Of a DNA stretch of 64,000 nt, positions 1 through 12,100 are shown piece after piece. Position 1 is the stretch's first letter. Every line of letters starts with the position of its first letter. The position numbers and the translations under genes were made by a program. The notes beneath the pieces are model-generated. The model did no database searches, was not told the DNA's origin, and was given only the letters and a program-made list of their open reading frames with translations. This stretch comes from Albula goreensis (lineage: Eukaryota; Chordata; Actinopteri; Albuliformes; Albulidae): contig CM040755.1 of NCBI GenBank assembly GCA_022829145.1, positions 14,198,063 to 14,262,062 of the forward strand. Direction: 5' to 3'.

Positions 1-150
1 AGTGCACAGTTACCTGTGGCCGTGGCTTGCGTTACAGAGTGGTTCTGTGCATTGATCACAGAGGGCAGCACACTGGAGGGTGCAACGCAGGGCTGAAGCC
101 TCACATTAAAGAAGACTGCCTGGTGCCCGTTGCATGCTTCAAGCCTCGAG
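1..150 (+). CDS. adamtsl3: adamtsl3 exon: TSR a (start at window edge)
   Basis: Reads C-T-V-T-C-G-R-G onward in the frame starting at base 3. The first two bases (ag) can be the end of an acceptor, because other TSR exons of this gene also start directly at the first Cys codon of a repeat (10432, 10979, 27622). The exon would then be complete, 3-150. It carries six Cys in TSR spacing and ends in phase 1 before gtatgg. Confidence 0.88.
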
Positions 151-3100
151 GTATGGTCTACTTTAAAGCCCCAGTCTGATGCCCAAAGCTCACGTTGCAG
201 ACCGTTCCTGTTGAGGGAAAGTGTACAGTGTGCTTACACAGTGGGGCAAAATAGGATGTAAGGACAGATTTAAGTCATGTAAGGAATGTCTGTGAAAGTA
301 GTGAAACCTGAACCCCCTTGGGCATTTAAGTGACACAGCTCAATAGACAGATCCTTGTCTGCCAGAGTGTGATAAATGCATTTTAAGGGTGTTCCCATGT
401 CATGGGCTCTTCTTGCATCACAAATGCACTTCCTGTAACACTAATAATACAAAGATTACCATTCATATACCTTGTGCTCTGCCCGTTCTCTCCTTGGCCA
501 TTCAGGAGGGCCAGTTCTTAACAGGTCATCTGACAGGCAGTCAAAAGATTGAGTTGGGCTTACTTGACAGGAATGCAGTGACTGCGACATGAGTCTCCAG
601 TTATCGTGTCTTCAGCAGTGTTGAGGGTGAATGTCAGTCACATGCTCAAAGCTGTAATTTATGCAGAGGTGCCCAAAGTAATTTTGCAGGAATGAAGTCA
701 AATGAATGAAGAGGTTATATGTATTTTGGCACTTAACTGCTCGAAGTGTACAGTATCTCTTAAATGAAACCTGTGGGTCTAATATCTTGCTCACAATCCT
801 ATTTTAATCTATTTGCTTGTGCCAAATATATGGCTGGCCCATTTCTGAAAGTATTAAAACCCCCAGATCAAAATAAAAGCCAAACAGTTATTCCAAACAG
901 TTATTACTGGTTTCTGTTACAGAGTAGATAATATACAGCCAGCACTGAATGTCTGCTTGCTGAAGATAATGGGTATGGTTGATAATGGGATATGAATTAA
1001 ACTCATGCTTGAAAAATATTAATATAAAGTTCTCATGGAGATTAAGCCTGGCAGTAGCCTTGGCTGGATCAGCCGTCTGGTTCTGAGAGCTACTGCACCT
1101 CATTATTAGCTTGATGACAGTTAGCAAGATGGATTGCTGAAAGTGCAAAAGCACAGGTGGTTCCAAATGGCCTAATTTGCACTCGTATATGACCAATAAG
1201 CTGCTTTCATGTTTGCTTATTTGAGCCTGGTTCTGAGCTGTAGGTACTTGTTTGCTTTTCTTTGTTTGTCTTTTGGAGTAGGATAGCTATAAAACAATGA
1301 AAGATTAGAATTATTTGTGTGATTGGGTTTGGTACAAGGCACGAATGATTCCGTTTTAGAAGCTTCCACAGAAATTCAAAGAGTACTGTTGTCATTTATT
1401 TTCTTACTGGATTAAAAATCAAGACATGGGCAATGTGACACTACGATTTTACTACTAGTTAAAGAAATTGTTTGTGCTTCTCACTGTCTTGTGATTGGTG
1501 ACTTTCAGGGCCCAGATGAATCCCGTATTCTCTCTGCCCTTCTAGAAAAACTTCCTGTGGAAGCGAAGCTGCCTTGGTTAAAACAAGCACATGAACTGGA
1601 GGAGCCAAGAGCTGCTTCGGAGGAGCCAACGTGAGTCACTGCCTTTGTCTGGGTCGCATTGACCCAGGTCCCCTGAGCAACACAAGCACCCGCTGTGCTT
1701 CCACAGTGAGCAAAGGAATGTCCAGGGAGCTCATTCCTCAGGTGTCTCTTGCTGGCGCTCGCACGGAAGTTTTTCATCAAATGCATGCACGCATTTTTGC
1801 CTTGTTACCACAACACAGAAGCCCTAGACGACCCTGAAGACTCATTAAGCCATCTTTCATCCAACTCACCCAACTGAAACAAGAAGGGAAGCTGGTCTCT
1901 TGGACAGGATCAGGAACAGCAGTGGTTACCGCAACATGCCTGGGTTCATTTTTAAATCCCAGAGCGTTCTATTATTAGAGTTATCTTCTCAAGCTCTGAA
2001 ATGATATTTTCATTAATGGCGGCCAAGGGAGTAAATATGGATCTCAGTTCAAAGCCACAAAACACATCCATGCCAGAACAGTCATACATACTTCTGCCTC
2101 TGTGGTCTACCAAGGCAGCTATCATAGAACCTCATAAAATAAGAAGTATGTGGGGTGAATGTGTTTAAATATTCACGGTGGGAAAAGGAAGAACAATGGA
2201 GGCTTAATCGTCTTCAGAGGTTGGACCTGACTGACAGAGGGTCACTGGGACCTACCGTTATTCTGATAACTTGTCTTAAATTACAGTTTTATTACACTGT
2301 TCTCATGGGTTCCTTTTTGCTCCGCACTGTTACTAATGTTGCTAAATTTAGGAGAATGCTGGGGATTGTGTTGAACAGTTTGGTTATCTTTGCCATCAGA
2401 GAACAACCCATTCCTCTTTGCAGAGGAATTTGCTCTCGGATTCCAGCGTGAGTCATTGCTGTCCAACAGGACGTTTTTATTCATCGCGAAGGCAGCCCCT
2501 TATGCCGCTCTCGTCCCAGCCTCTGATAATGCACTGCTGAAGTGCTGTGGAATTAGGCCCCCATCATTCTTCTAGTGTAGTTTACACAGCTTATCCAGCA
2601 GTCTCTTGTTTTACCCTCCTCTGTTTTGCTCACTTCCTCCTCCGATAACGACGTGATTACAGCGTCGCGAGGGCCGGGTCATGACTCACAAGAGTCGATA
2701 AGCAGGCGCTGGAAGCTGTCAAGAGCAAGACCTCACTCAAGACACCAACGTACCACACAGTTGCTGCGCAATTATGACACCTGTTTCCTAAGCTGTTCTC
2801 AACCCCTTTTTGAGAAATAACCAGTTCTAATGCTGCACTTGAGAAAGGAACTACTTTTGTGTTTTTTATGGAGAATCTGTTTTTTAGATTGCTTGAAGAC
2901 TTGTGATTCTGACATCATGATATCCCTTAATAACACACCCACATTAGTCAAAACATGACATGTTGTAGCTTTTGGGGAGTCACAGGCCTCATAAAAGGTA
3001 ATCCCTTAAGCTTGGATAGTGTTTAGACAGCAGGACCGTTAGGGTGCATGTCGACTTTCACGTTGGGTTTGTGCAGTTGGACATGCTTAAATACTTTCAC

Positions 3101-6100
3101 AGACTCGGTGGCCTGAATATGCTCCTTAAGTATCGAGTTTTGCTGGATTTGATAAAACAGAAAACTCACTCAAAAACACATGACTTTATTGGCCTCTGTT
3201 CTACAACATCTTTTCTTTACAATTTGAAAATGAAGAGCATTTTGGCCAACATAATTTGCAGAGGTAAATTTCATAATGCTTTTAAGTGGCCATGAATTAT
3301 AATTGGTAGTTTTACATAATGATACTTTTCCCACAGGGTTTGTATGTATAACTAAGTCATGCTGCATTTCATTACAAGTTGGAACAATGTTCTTGCTGCT
3401 TAAATTTTACTCATTGAGAATACAATTTTCATTCTATATTTAGATGACGTTTGGCACTAATGAAGATTACCACACACATTGCTTATATAATTATAGCAAG
3501 GAAAAAAATGACCCTCTATGAGTATTCCAGCCAGTGGTACTGTCTTGCTGTCATCTGTTAAATATTACCTTGATAGTTCTACTACTTTAAAAGACATTTA
3601 TCATACTTACGAACTTGTATCAAAGTTGTTACCCATGGAATATTGAACCGAATGTTCAGTATTTTCTTTCCCACTTATGACAAATGCCATACAGCACATC
3701 TGACATACAGCACATCTGACTTTTGTGCTGTAAGGGAAGAAAAAATCGTTTTTGAATCCACCACCACAAACTATCAACAGATCCTAGCCTCTTGTTCCAA
3801 AATTGATTAATTACTGTAATATTTGGATACATTTTCCCCGAGGTGCTTTCAGAAAAATTTTATTTTCAGTAGTAAATTAAGTCTTGTGTTATTAAATAAA
3901 TTAACACATTTCTTTTGCACCCACTCCTCTTCCTGAAGATTTTTGTATCTGAAGGCTTTACATGTACCTTTCAGCAAGAAGCTATTTTACACTTTAGCGA
4001 GTAGAGCAGTGAGGTTCCCATTTTGTTAATGGTTGAAGTAATGCAAGTAAGACCTTATTGGAGTGAACACAGCTATCAATGGGATTACACTGGATATTAT
4101 ACATATATGTTTAATTCAGACACTAGGCCTTGGTTTATAATATGACGAAAACAATATTAAAGCAAATCACATATGTTGAATAGCATCCTTTCACAACACA
4201 AGAAGTTGCTCCTGGAGACATTTGTGCTATTCTTTATGCAGGTTTATCCCTGGGCCATGGTCTCCCTGCAGCACCACCTGTGGGCCAGGCCTTCAGAAAC
4301 GTGCAGTGAAGTGCCGGGTCCTACTGACATTCTCCCAGACAGAAGTGGACCTGCCAGACGATGAGTGCGGCACTGAGAGGCCTCTGACGGAGAAAGCCTG
4401 TGACCCACAGCCCTGCGGGGTGACCCCAAGTCTCCATCCACCTGTTGGCCCTCACTCCCAGGGTGAGCTGCGTTACGACTGGGAATATGGAGGCTTCACC
4501 ATCTGCTCTGCATCCTGTGCATCGGGTAAACACTGGACCTAACAGCTATGACTTATTCACTCTCTCATTTCCAGTCAAGATGTGAATCTGGAAAGATGTA
4601 CAGTGGTAACCTATCTCTTTATACTATACTTACTGGTAGTACTTCCTTTAGCACCATGCATTTTAGCAAATTTTGAAATGACTCTTTTGTTCAACAAACA
4701 GCGCTGTTTACATGACAAAATCATGATTTGGTGTTGAGTGTTGTTTAAAGACAAAGTAATTTCTCTCCAAGTTAGAGCAAGGAAAGGATAATTAGAAACT
4801 TGAGTCCAGAAACAACAGCTTTTACTTTTTATTTTTAGAAATACTGCATTATTATATTTCCCTACTTGATTAATCCTAATCCAGGGTGACATTTATTTCA
4901 CCTCACCCATTTGCACAGTTTATATTTACACTTCCGCTCTGCCCTTGAACTGGCTTTGCACTAATTCCTGGAAGAATACCTTCAGGGTTTTTTTTCGGTA
5001 TGGAAATATAGTCAGTGTACTACATTTGAATGTGGTCTCATTACAATTTTAGCCATTCTAATAGCTCCTTTAAATGTTTTGATCATTTTGGATGAGTAAT
5101 TACCAAGGGCATTGAGGAAAGTAATATTACAAATTTGTTGTTACCACACCATACCTGTGAAGAAAGCTTAGCATGGCCCCCAGACAAGAAGACTGAGCTG
5201 CTATAAACAGCAGTGGGTTGTCGATATGGTGCTCCCATTCTGTTAAGGTCTAGTTTGGGACCCTAGCTATGCTTCTTTTCTCAGATGCCTGGTTTCCCCT
5301 CTGGCAGGTAAGCAAGAAGCAGTTGTGAAGTGCCTGGACAGGGAGAGGCGAGAGGAGGTGGACAGTGGCTATTGTGACCGATCCACCCGACCACCAGTGA
5401 TGATGCGGGTCTGCAACCCTGATCCATGTCCTCCAAGGTAAGGATTAAAGTGCTGCAGTTTCAGAAAGAAGCGGAGGACCAGAGTATCCCCCGACTCCAG
5501 CTGGTGAGCCACCTGGAAATCCGCTGTTTCATATCAACTCAGGTGCAACCTCACCATGCTTTGTTAAACCTGGAAAGTACAGTGACATTATGAATAATGA
5601 TAATAATCTTTATTTCATATACTGCAATTCATGAAATCCCTGTACTTGTGCATTATATTCCATTGCAAATGTAACACTAAAATCACAGTAATCCATAGAA
5701 GAACTGAACTGTGTAAGCAATATTAAAAGAACTGGATATTGTTGGCATGTAGCTGAAAAAAGAGTTCTGGATATTAGAAGAAAGAGTTCAGACTGCATTC
5801 CTATTCAAGGACAAGGTCAAACTATAACTGTTCTACCAACACAAATACTGAGCATCATTAGTGTGTGCTGTTTATGCCCAACCCTCATGTGTGCAACATG
5901 AGTCTAGCATTTAAGATAAATGATAGACTCAGAAAAAGCATTATGTTAGCATGGCTGAAGTTCATTTGGTTCATTGTGGGTTAAATAACTGTAATAATGT
6001 CATTTAGAATGAAAAGAATCAAAGCAGATTAAAGAATCAAAGTAATATGTGATCATATGATCAATAATGGAGATTAAATCAGCTGGCTGAAGTCCAAATT

Positions 6101-9100
6101 ATCTCCAAATTATCATTAGGAGGTACACAATTAGTGAAAGGTCATATGTAACATACTACAGTAAGTAAACAACAGGTGGTTTTAATGTTACAGCCCAAGC
6201 TCCAAATCTTTCAGAACTATGTATGGCCAGACACACTGTATCTGATTTCATATGTGAACAAAAGAATCACTGTGCTAAAGAAATGGTCCACAGATTATAA
6301 ATCTGGGTAAACTGTACATGTAGACCACAAAGCTCAAATTCATCCTCTGAATGGGGAAAAGCGGCCTGCTTTCTTGAAAAGCAAATTAGTTTTATTTTTA
6401 TCTTTCGAGATATCAAACAAGCCATAGTCATCTGCATAAAGAAATAAAAACAATGGCATTTGGATGCCACAACAGGCATCTGTGAGTGACAGAGGCTCTC
6501 AGTCACTCACAGATGCCTCTCCCTTTTCTGCTGCAGTGTGGCACACAACACTAGAGATCGCTTCCCTGATTTCCACAACCCTCTCCTGATACTATATGAG
6601 GCAGATCTATGGTTTATATTAACTAGTTATAGATCATTCTGAGGTGGCATTTTTGATACTTCAGATTAATAAAATATAGTAAACCCACGGGTACTTTTAT
6701 TTCCTGAGACCTCATCTGATTTTTCTATCAATGCCCCTACCTTCAACAAATTGCATAAATCATATTTTATATATTATAATCATCTAGACATTTGTCATAG
6801 AAATTCATATCAAACTGTTGAACTTGTTGAAGTACAATGGCAGTGGAATACAGCTCCAATTGGAAGTCAGAGTTCTTAACCACTCTGCCGCACTGTCTCC
6901 CGTGATGAAAGCATCTCGTTTGTAGACAGGTATTCCTCACAGTAGTAGCAGGTGGTGTTGAAATCACAGCTAAGAATAAAAGAATTGTACCGCAAGATCT
7001 TATCTCAGTGGTTGAGTTTGTCTGTCAGGGACTGCATTTTGATGCCTCACTTGTAGATATTTATCGTTTGGGCAGCATTGTAGACCTTTTGTCATTCTGT
7101 CATCAGGATTGTGATCTGCTGGCTGGAATTCACAGAGAGGGAGAGTGAAAGGGAGAGAAATAGTAAGTGAGTGAGTGAGAGGTAGGAGAGAGAGAGTTTT
7201 TAATGTCATTTTATTCTCTCACTACTGCAAATTTTTATATAATTACATTATTCCATTTATAATTTGACTTTGTCATGCTGTATTGAGGTTTGTGATTGTC
7301 TTATGCCAATAAAACAAAATGAAATTGACTGAATAAGGAATTTACAGCTGATAAGCCTGCAAGTTCAATGTGCGCTGTGCACTGTAAAACAGCACTCGAA
7401 CAGTATATGCGGTCATTGTGATTTATTTGGGTTTCAGGAAAGCGCACTTTCTGTTTTATGGGTGGAGGGTGCAGAAAGGTCACTCATTCATATTGACCTT
7501 TTCACACTAATTAACAATGTTTACACTGTATAAATTTGAACTCTTGAGAGCTAGCCTCACGGAAGGGTCTGAAGAGGTGGAGGAAGCAGGGCTGAAATGT
7601 TAGACGTGTAGGAAGGAATGCGGCGAGGAATGTGGGTGCCTGTTGGCGACACCGGTGCAGAACTTATTTTCGTAGCGGGGCTTCAGTCTCTGCCCTGGAT
7701 ATAAAGGGGATCGAAGCTGTGGGACCTGATCTGTGCTTCTGCACAGGATCTAAAAATACTTCATTTATAATCCCCCCTCAATCCGCCCACCCCACCCCAC
7801 CCCACCCCAACATCGAGGTCAAGGACAGTTCACTCTTGTGGTAGCTTGTTGAGAGGCGAAATGTGAAGCTTTGAAGCCTTTATCAACAAGGAAATGGCTT
7901 GTTAAAGCCTGGCAGTCTTTATTTCAGTAAAATTTCCTTTTACTTGCCTTTGTCATATGACTTGTTTGTCTTTGTGTAAATGAACTGTGCAAATTAACAT
8001 TTGAAATTATTTGTTACATAGACTGTTTTTCATGTTAAATTGGAAGTACATCAGATGCAGGCTTTATGCTTGTAGCATGAGCAGTTGTTTTTGCATTCAG
8101 TTACAGTGAAATGAAGGACTGTAAATCAAGCACTTTTTAATATGTGTGTTTATAGTTCATTTTGTAAGCCAAAAAGAAGGAAGTATTTCTGACATATCTA
8201 TATAGGCCCTTCTATGATTGACTCCACATTACTCGTTTGACTCATAGCACAAGGCATGATTAAAACCATTCATTACGACATTGTGTTTTTACTTTGATAT
8301 GTCATTATCTCCTATTCCTGTCAATCAGTGTGTCAGTGAGTGATACTGTAAATAACAGCCACATAACAACAGCATCTGTATACTATTGTAACTAAAACCA
8401 CTTAAATGTATGTTGTAATCAGTGTCTGGCTTTTTGTGGATTTTGACCACAGATCATAAATAATAAAAACAATAAAAAATTCAGTTTCTTCATTCCATGG
8501 AGTAATACTTATGGGATGAAGTGATCATACATACATTAGGAATGGCTCATTAAACAAAAGGAGAATAAGCAATAACTACTAAATCTAAAATATGGCTCCT
8601 TTAGGGTTTAAAGTTTTATATGTATGCTGTATTTTATATTGTGCAATATTTAATACATACTTCCTAAAGTGTATATTCAGCCTTTCAGTACCTTTGGGGG
8701 CATGTTTGATCTACTGTGAAATTAAGACACAAAATGTATCAAGTATATAAATATCTTATTGCTGCAAATGGCCCATTGGCTTTAAAATGCAGAAAACCTA
8801 AACCATTGTAAAAAAAAAAATACCCAGCCATATGGCTTTCTAAAATATGAGTATGTGTTAATGTCAACTGATCCTAAGCACTCTGATGTCATGCTTTTGG
8901 AAATGTTTGATGATCAGTCAGGTTTTTGAAGAAGGCCGAAACCAATGCAAGTGTAGTACCTACAGGCACATTCTGCAATGGAACTGAAAGATAGAAACGC
9001 TGCACAACTTCACCATGAGTGAATGGTCCTGCTCTGCCTGGGCTGTATACAAAATGTGCTGTAAAGGTGCAATAGTGCTGCAAGGCCCAAGCATGGAATT

Positions 9101-12100
9101 CACATTCCAACTCTGACGTGGATACAAATGTGCTCAGAGCAGCTCCTCTCAAGGGTTTCATTAACGGATCATACTATTCTCTGTAGCTTTCACAAGTAGG
9201 TTAGAAATGTTTACTTCCTTGGCCCCCCTGATTGGGGTCATGGTTTGCTACACTGGGGGAAATCACATACCCACTGTGCTATCTCTTGTGTGTGTGTCTT
9301 CATCCCCTCTGTTTCACTCGGGCTGACCGCAGCATGCAGTGCTGGGAATGAAATGCCTCATGGGAATGAAATCCCTCTTCATTATCTGTACATTAAGTGG
9401 AGCAGATTTATTCATTTTCATTGAAAATATGTCTGTCCAGTTAGTTCAGAATTCTGATCCAAAGCTTGATTTAGTGCTGTTCACTGCTGCGTTAGTGGTT
9501 CTGTTCAGGAAGCAGATGTGGTGTCCAAACCCTTGGCTCGTTGGGCCTCAGAACCCTGTTGCCCATGGGCCCAGCTTGAAGACCCAACAGCTTCTATTTT
9601 GCCAACTTATAATTAGCTCTCCTCCTGTACTAACTGCAGGTCCAGGTTGTAATTCACTTGTTCTTACATGGTCTGCTCACTCAGCACACAGGGACAGCAG
9701 GGTTGCTATATATTTCCTTTTCTTTATGAATGCAATTTATTACTGAGTGACTCCCCATGAGGTCCCTCTGTGGGGATAAATGTCATCGTTGGAAGCGCAA
9801 TCTGCTCAAGTCCATTTCATTGGGTCCTGGTTGGAAAAGAGGGAGAGGATTCTGTTGATATGTTCGATTTTTCCATTCCACTCTGTTTTTTCTTTTCTTT
9901 GTAAAAATTCTGTGCGTGTGTTGTCATGGGAACCAGCAGTGAAGCTGGCTGTGATCCCTGAGTCTGTTTCCTCAACAGCGGAACACAGAGCGTGTTATAG
10001 CGATCAGGGCTCGGGGGCAGCTGCCCTGTAATGGACAGGGAGAACGTGGGTCAGCGCAGATGCAGGTGTGATTCCGCTTGTGGAACCCCAGGGCTGAGTG
10101 TCTCTCTGTCTGTTTTGAGCCCAGGTGGGAGTTCACCCCGTGGACCCAGTGCTCCGCATCATGTGGGGTAGGAATCCAGACCAGGAGTGTGTTTTGCACG
10201 CGTTTGTTGTCCCTGGACCTGGGGGACACCGTCTCTGTGCTAGATGCAGTGTGCCGGGAGTTCAAACCACCAGTTCTCAGGGCCTGCAACCAGGTGGACT
10301 GCCCTCCAACCTGGCAAACCGAGGAGTGGCAGGAGGTGAGGATGGGACAGGGTGGGGCTAGGGTTGGGCTTGTCATGTACAGAGGGGATACAAGAAATGT
10401 GGCTCCTTATGGGATTTGTCCTCTGTCACAGTGCTCTCACTCTTGTGGAGGAGGGACTCAGTCCCGGAAGGTTCACTGCAAGCAGCTGCTCTCCAATGGC
10501 AGCTTCAGAAAGGTCACAGATGAGTCCTGTCGAGAGACCAAGCCCGTGGCCCACAAACCGTGTGCTCGGATGGACTGCCCTCCTCAGCTTGTGGGAGGAG
10601 AGTGGTCTAAGGTGAGCAAAGGAGCAAGCGTTGAGGCCCAAAAATGTGCAGAATTCTTGTTAATTTTGATTGATGGCAGCCTTCTTAGACAATGCATTCT
10701 TAGACATTAACAATGTAAATTTTACAGCTTTTCTATATAGATAGATGTCTTTCACATACACATGTAATTAGTAGATAAGTTGGACTTTGTTCCTCACAAG
10801 AAATGGCTGCATTTTTAAACATTATCAATTTGCTGTAATCTAGTTCTTCTGTATAGAGTCATGCATGTATAACTTTGGCATGAGCTGTATTTTTTTACTC
10901 TCCTCTGGCTTGAGAGAATCCTGCTGGGACATCCCGACCTGAGCAGAAATCACACCTCCCTGTCTCTGTGCTTTGCAGTGCTCCGTGAGCTGTGGGACAG
11001 GGATCCAGAGGAGGGAGCCGACGTGCCGCAGGCTGACTGCCACTGGGCAACCGGTCACCCTGGGCCGGGAGGCCTGCAGTGGCCTCCCCGCTCCGCCCCT
11101 CGTCAGGAGCTGTCGGATGAATGGCTGTGCCAGTAAGCACCTTCCACCCCTGCACATCAGGCCTTACCCCTGAACCCACCATGACCTGACCCCACCCTTG
11201 GCCTGGGAGGGGGGTGGAGTATTTATTTACACCGAGCAGCAGCTGTAGTGGAAGGGATCAAGTGGGCAAAAGGAAGTGTCCTAACACAAGTACCCCTTTT
11301 TACAGGGATCATCATTCAGTTACTATGTATTCAATCATACATTACATACTTAAGCAGCTCATTTACCCACAAAGATTTATTTTGAGAAATGATGTAGCCT
11401 TACACAGTTAGTCTGTGTTAAGCATGAAAAGGGCAATTCTGTTAACTTTGGTAGGGGAATGGTCCAGTCCCCTATACTATAATGTTTTTGTTGCACTTAA
11501 AGTTTGAACCCATGAACACATTTGTGAACAGCAAGTGAACTTTCCCTGGTATGGTTTTCAGCTGGTCTAGCTGCATTCTAGAGCTATGAGATTTCTTGGC
11601 TGCTGCAGGTAACAGTTTGATCACATGTTAGCACTGGAGTGTACATAAATTGTGTGATAAAGCCCTTTTCAGATTGTTTGGTTCAAATGGGAACTAAAGG
11701 GCTTGACATCTTGATAAATTTAGGCTTTTTGTGTTATTTTTGTTCGGTGGTACAGAAGGACTGTCGTAGTTTTATGTTTACAGCCTCCAGGGTAATCAGT
11801 TTCCAGACGAATGGCTCTATTTTTTCTCTGTGGGCTGTAATTATTTCTTTAGTAAGCTTGCATGTCACTTCTCAATATAATATCTTTTTACTGGGCTTGA
11901 AATCAGACATTACAAGCCAAGTGTCTGAACTACATAAACTGACTCGAAACAGATTTTTTTGGGGTTGAAAGAATGTCCTTGCCTCATGTAAAACACAGTG
12001 CAACATGTTAAACACTTATCTGATTTTAATTAATGGTGGAATGCTGAATCATCAGGTAGCCTTCATCTGAACTCTGCAGTGCCTCTCAGACTGAAGTCGA

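Larger units (their letters stand above)
5438..10124 (+). other. adamtsl3: adamtsl3 intron with palindrome and repeat remnants
   Basis: 4.7-kb intron. It holds the near-perfect palindrome at 6474-6518, a candidate minus-strand tRNA-like SINE head near 6820-6905, a GA/GAGT purine tract at about 7140-7196 and a CCCCA run at about 7785-7809. The ORF at 9339-9746 has no recognisable similarity and is probably chance. Confidence 0.7.

Noticed and set aside
6820-6905. A functional tRNA gene
   Set aside because: Only an A-box-like word is present; I could not find a matching B box, anticodon stem or acceptor stem.
9339-9746. 135-codon plus-strand frame in an adamtsl3 intron
   Set aside because: Protein sequence has no domain or family pattern, lies inside the gene and has no conserved neighbours; treated as chance.
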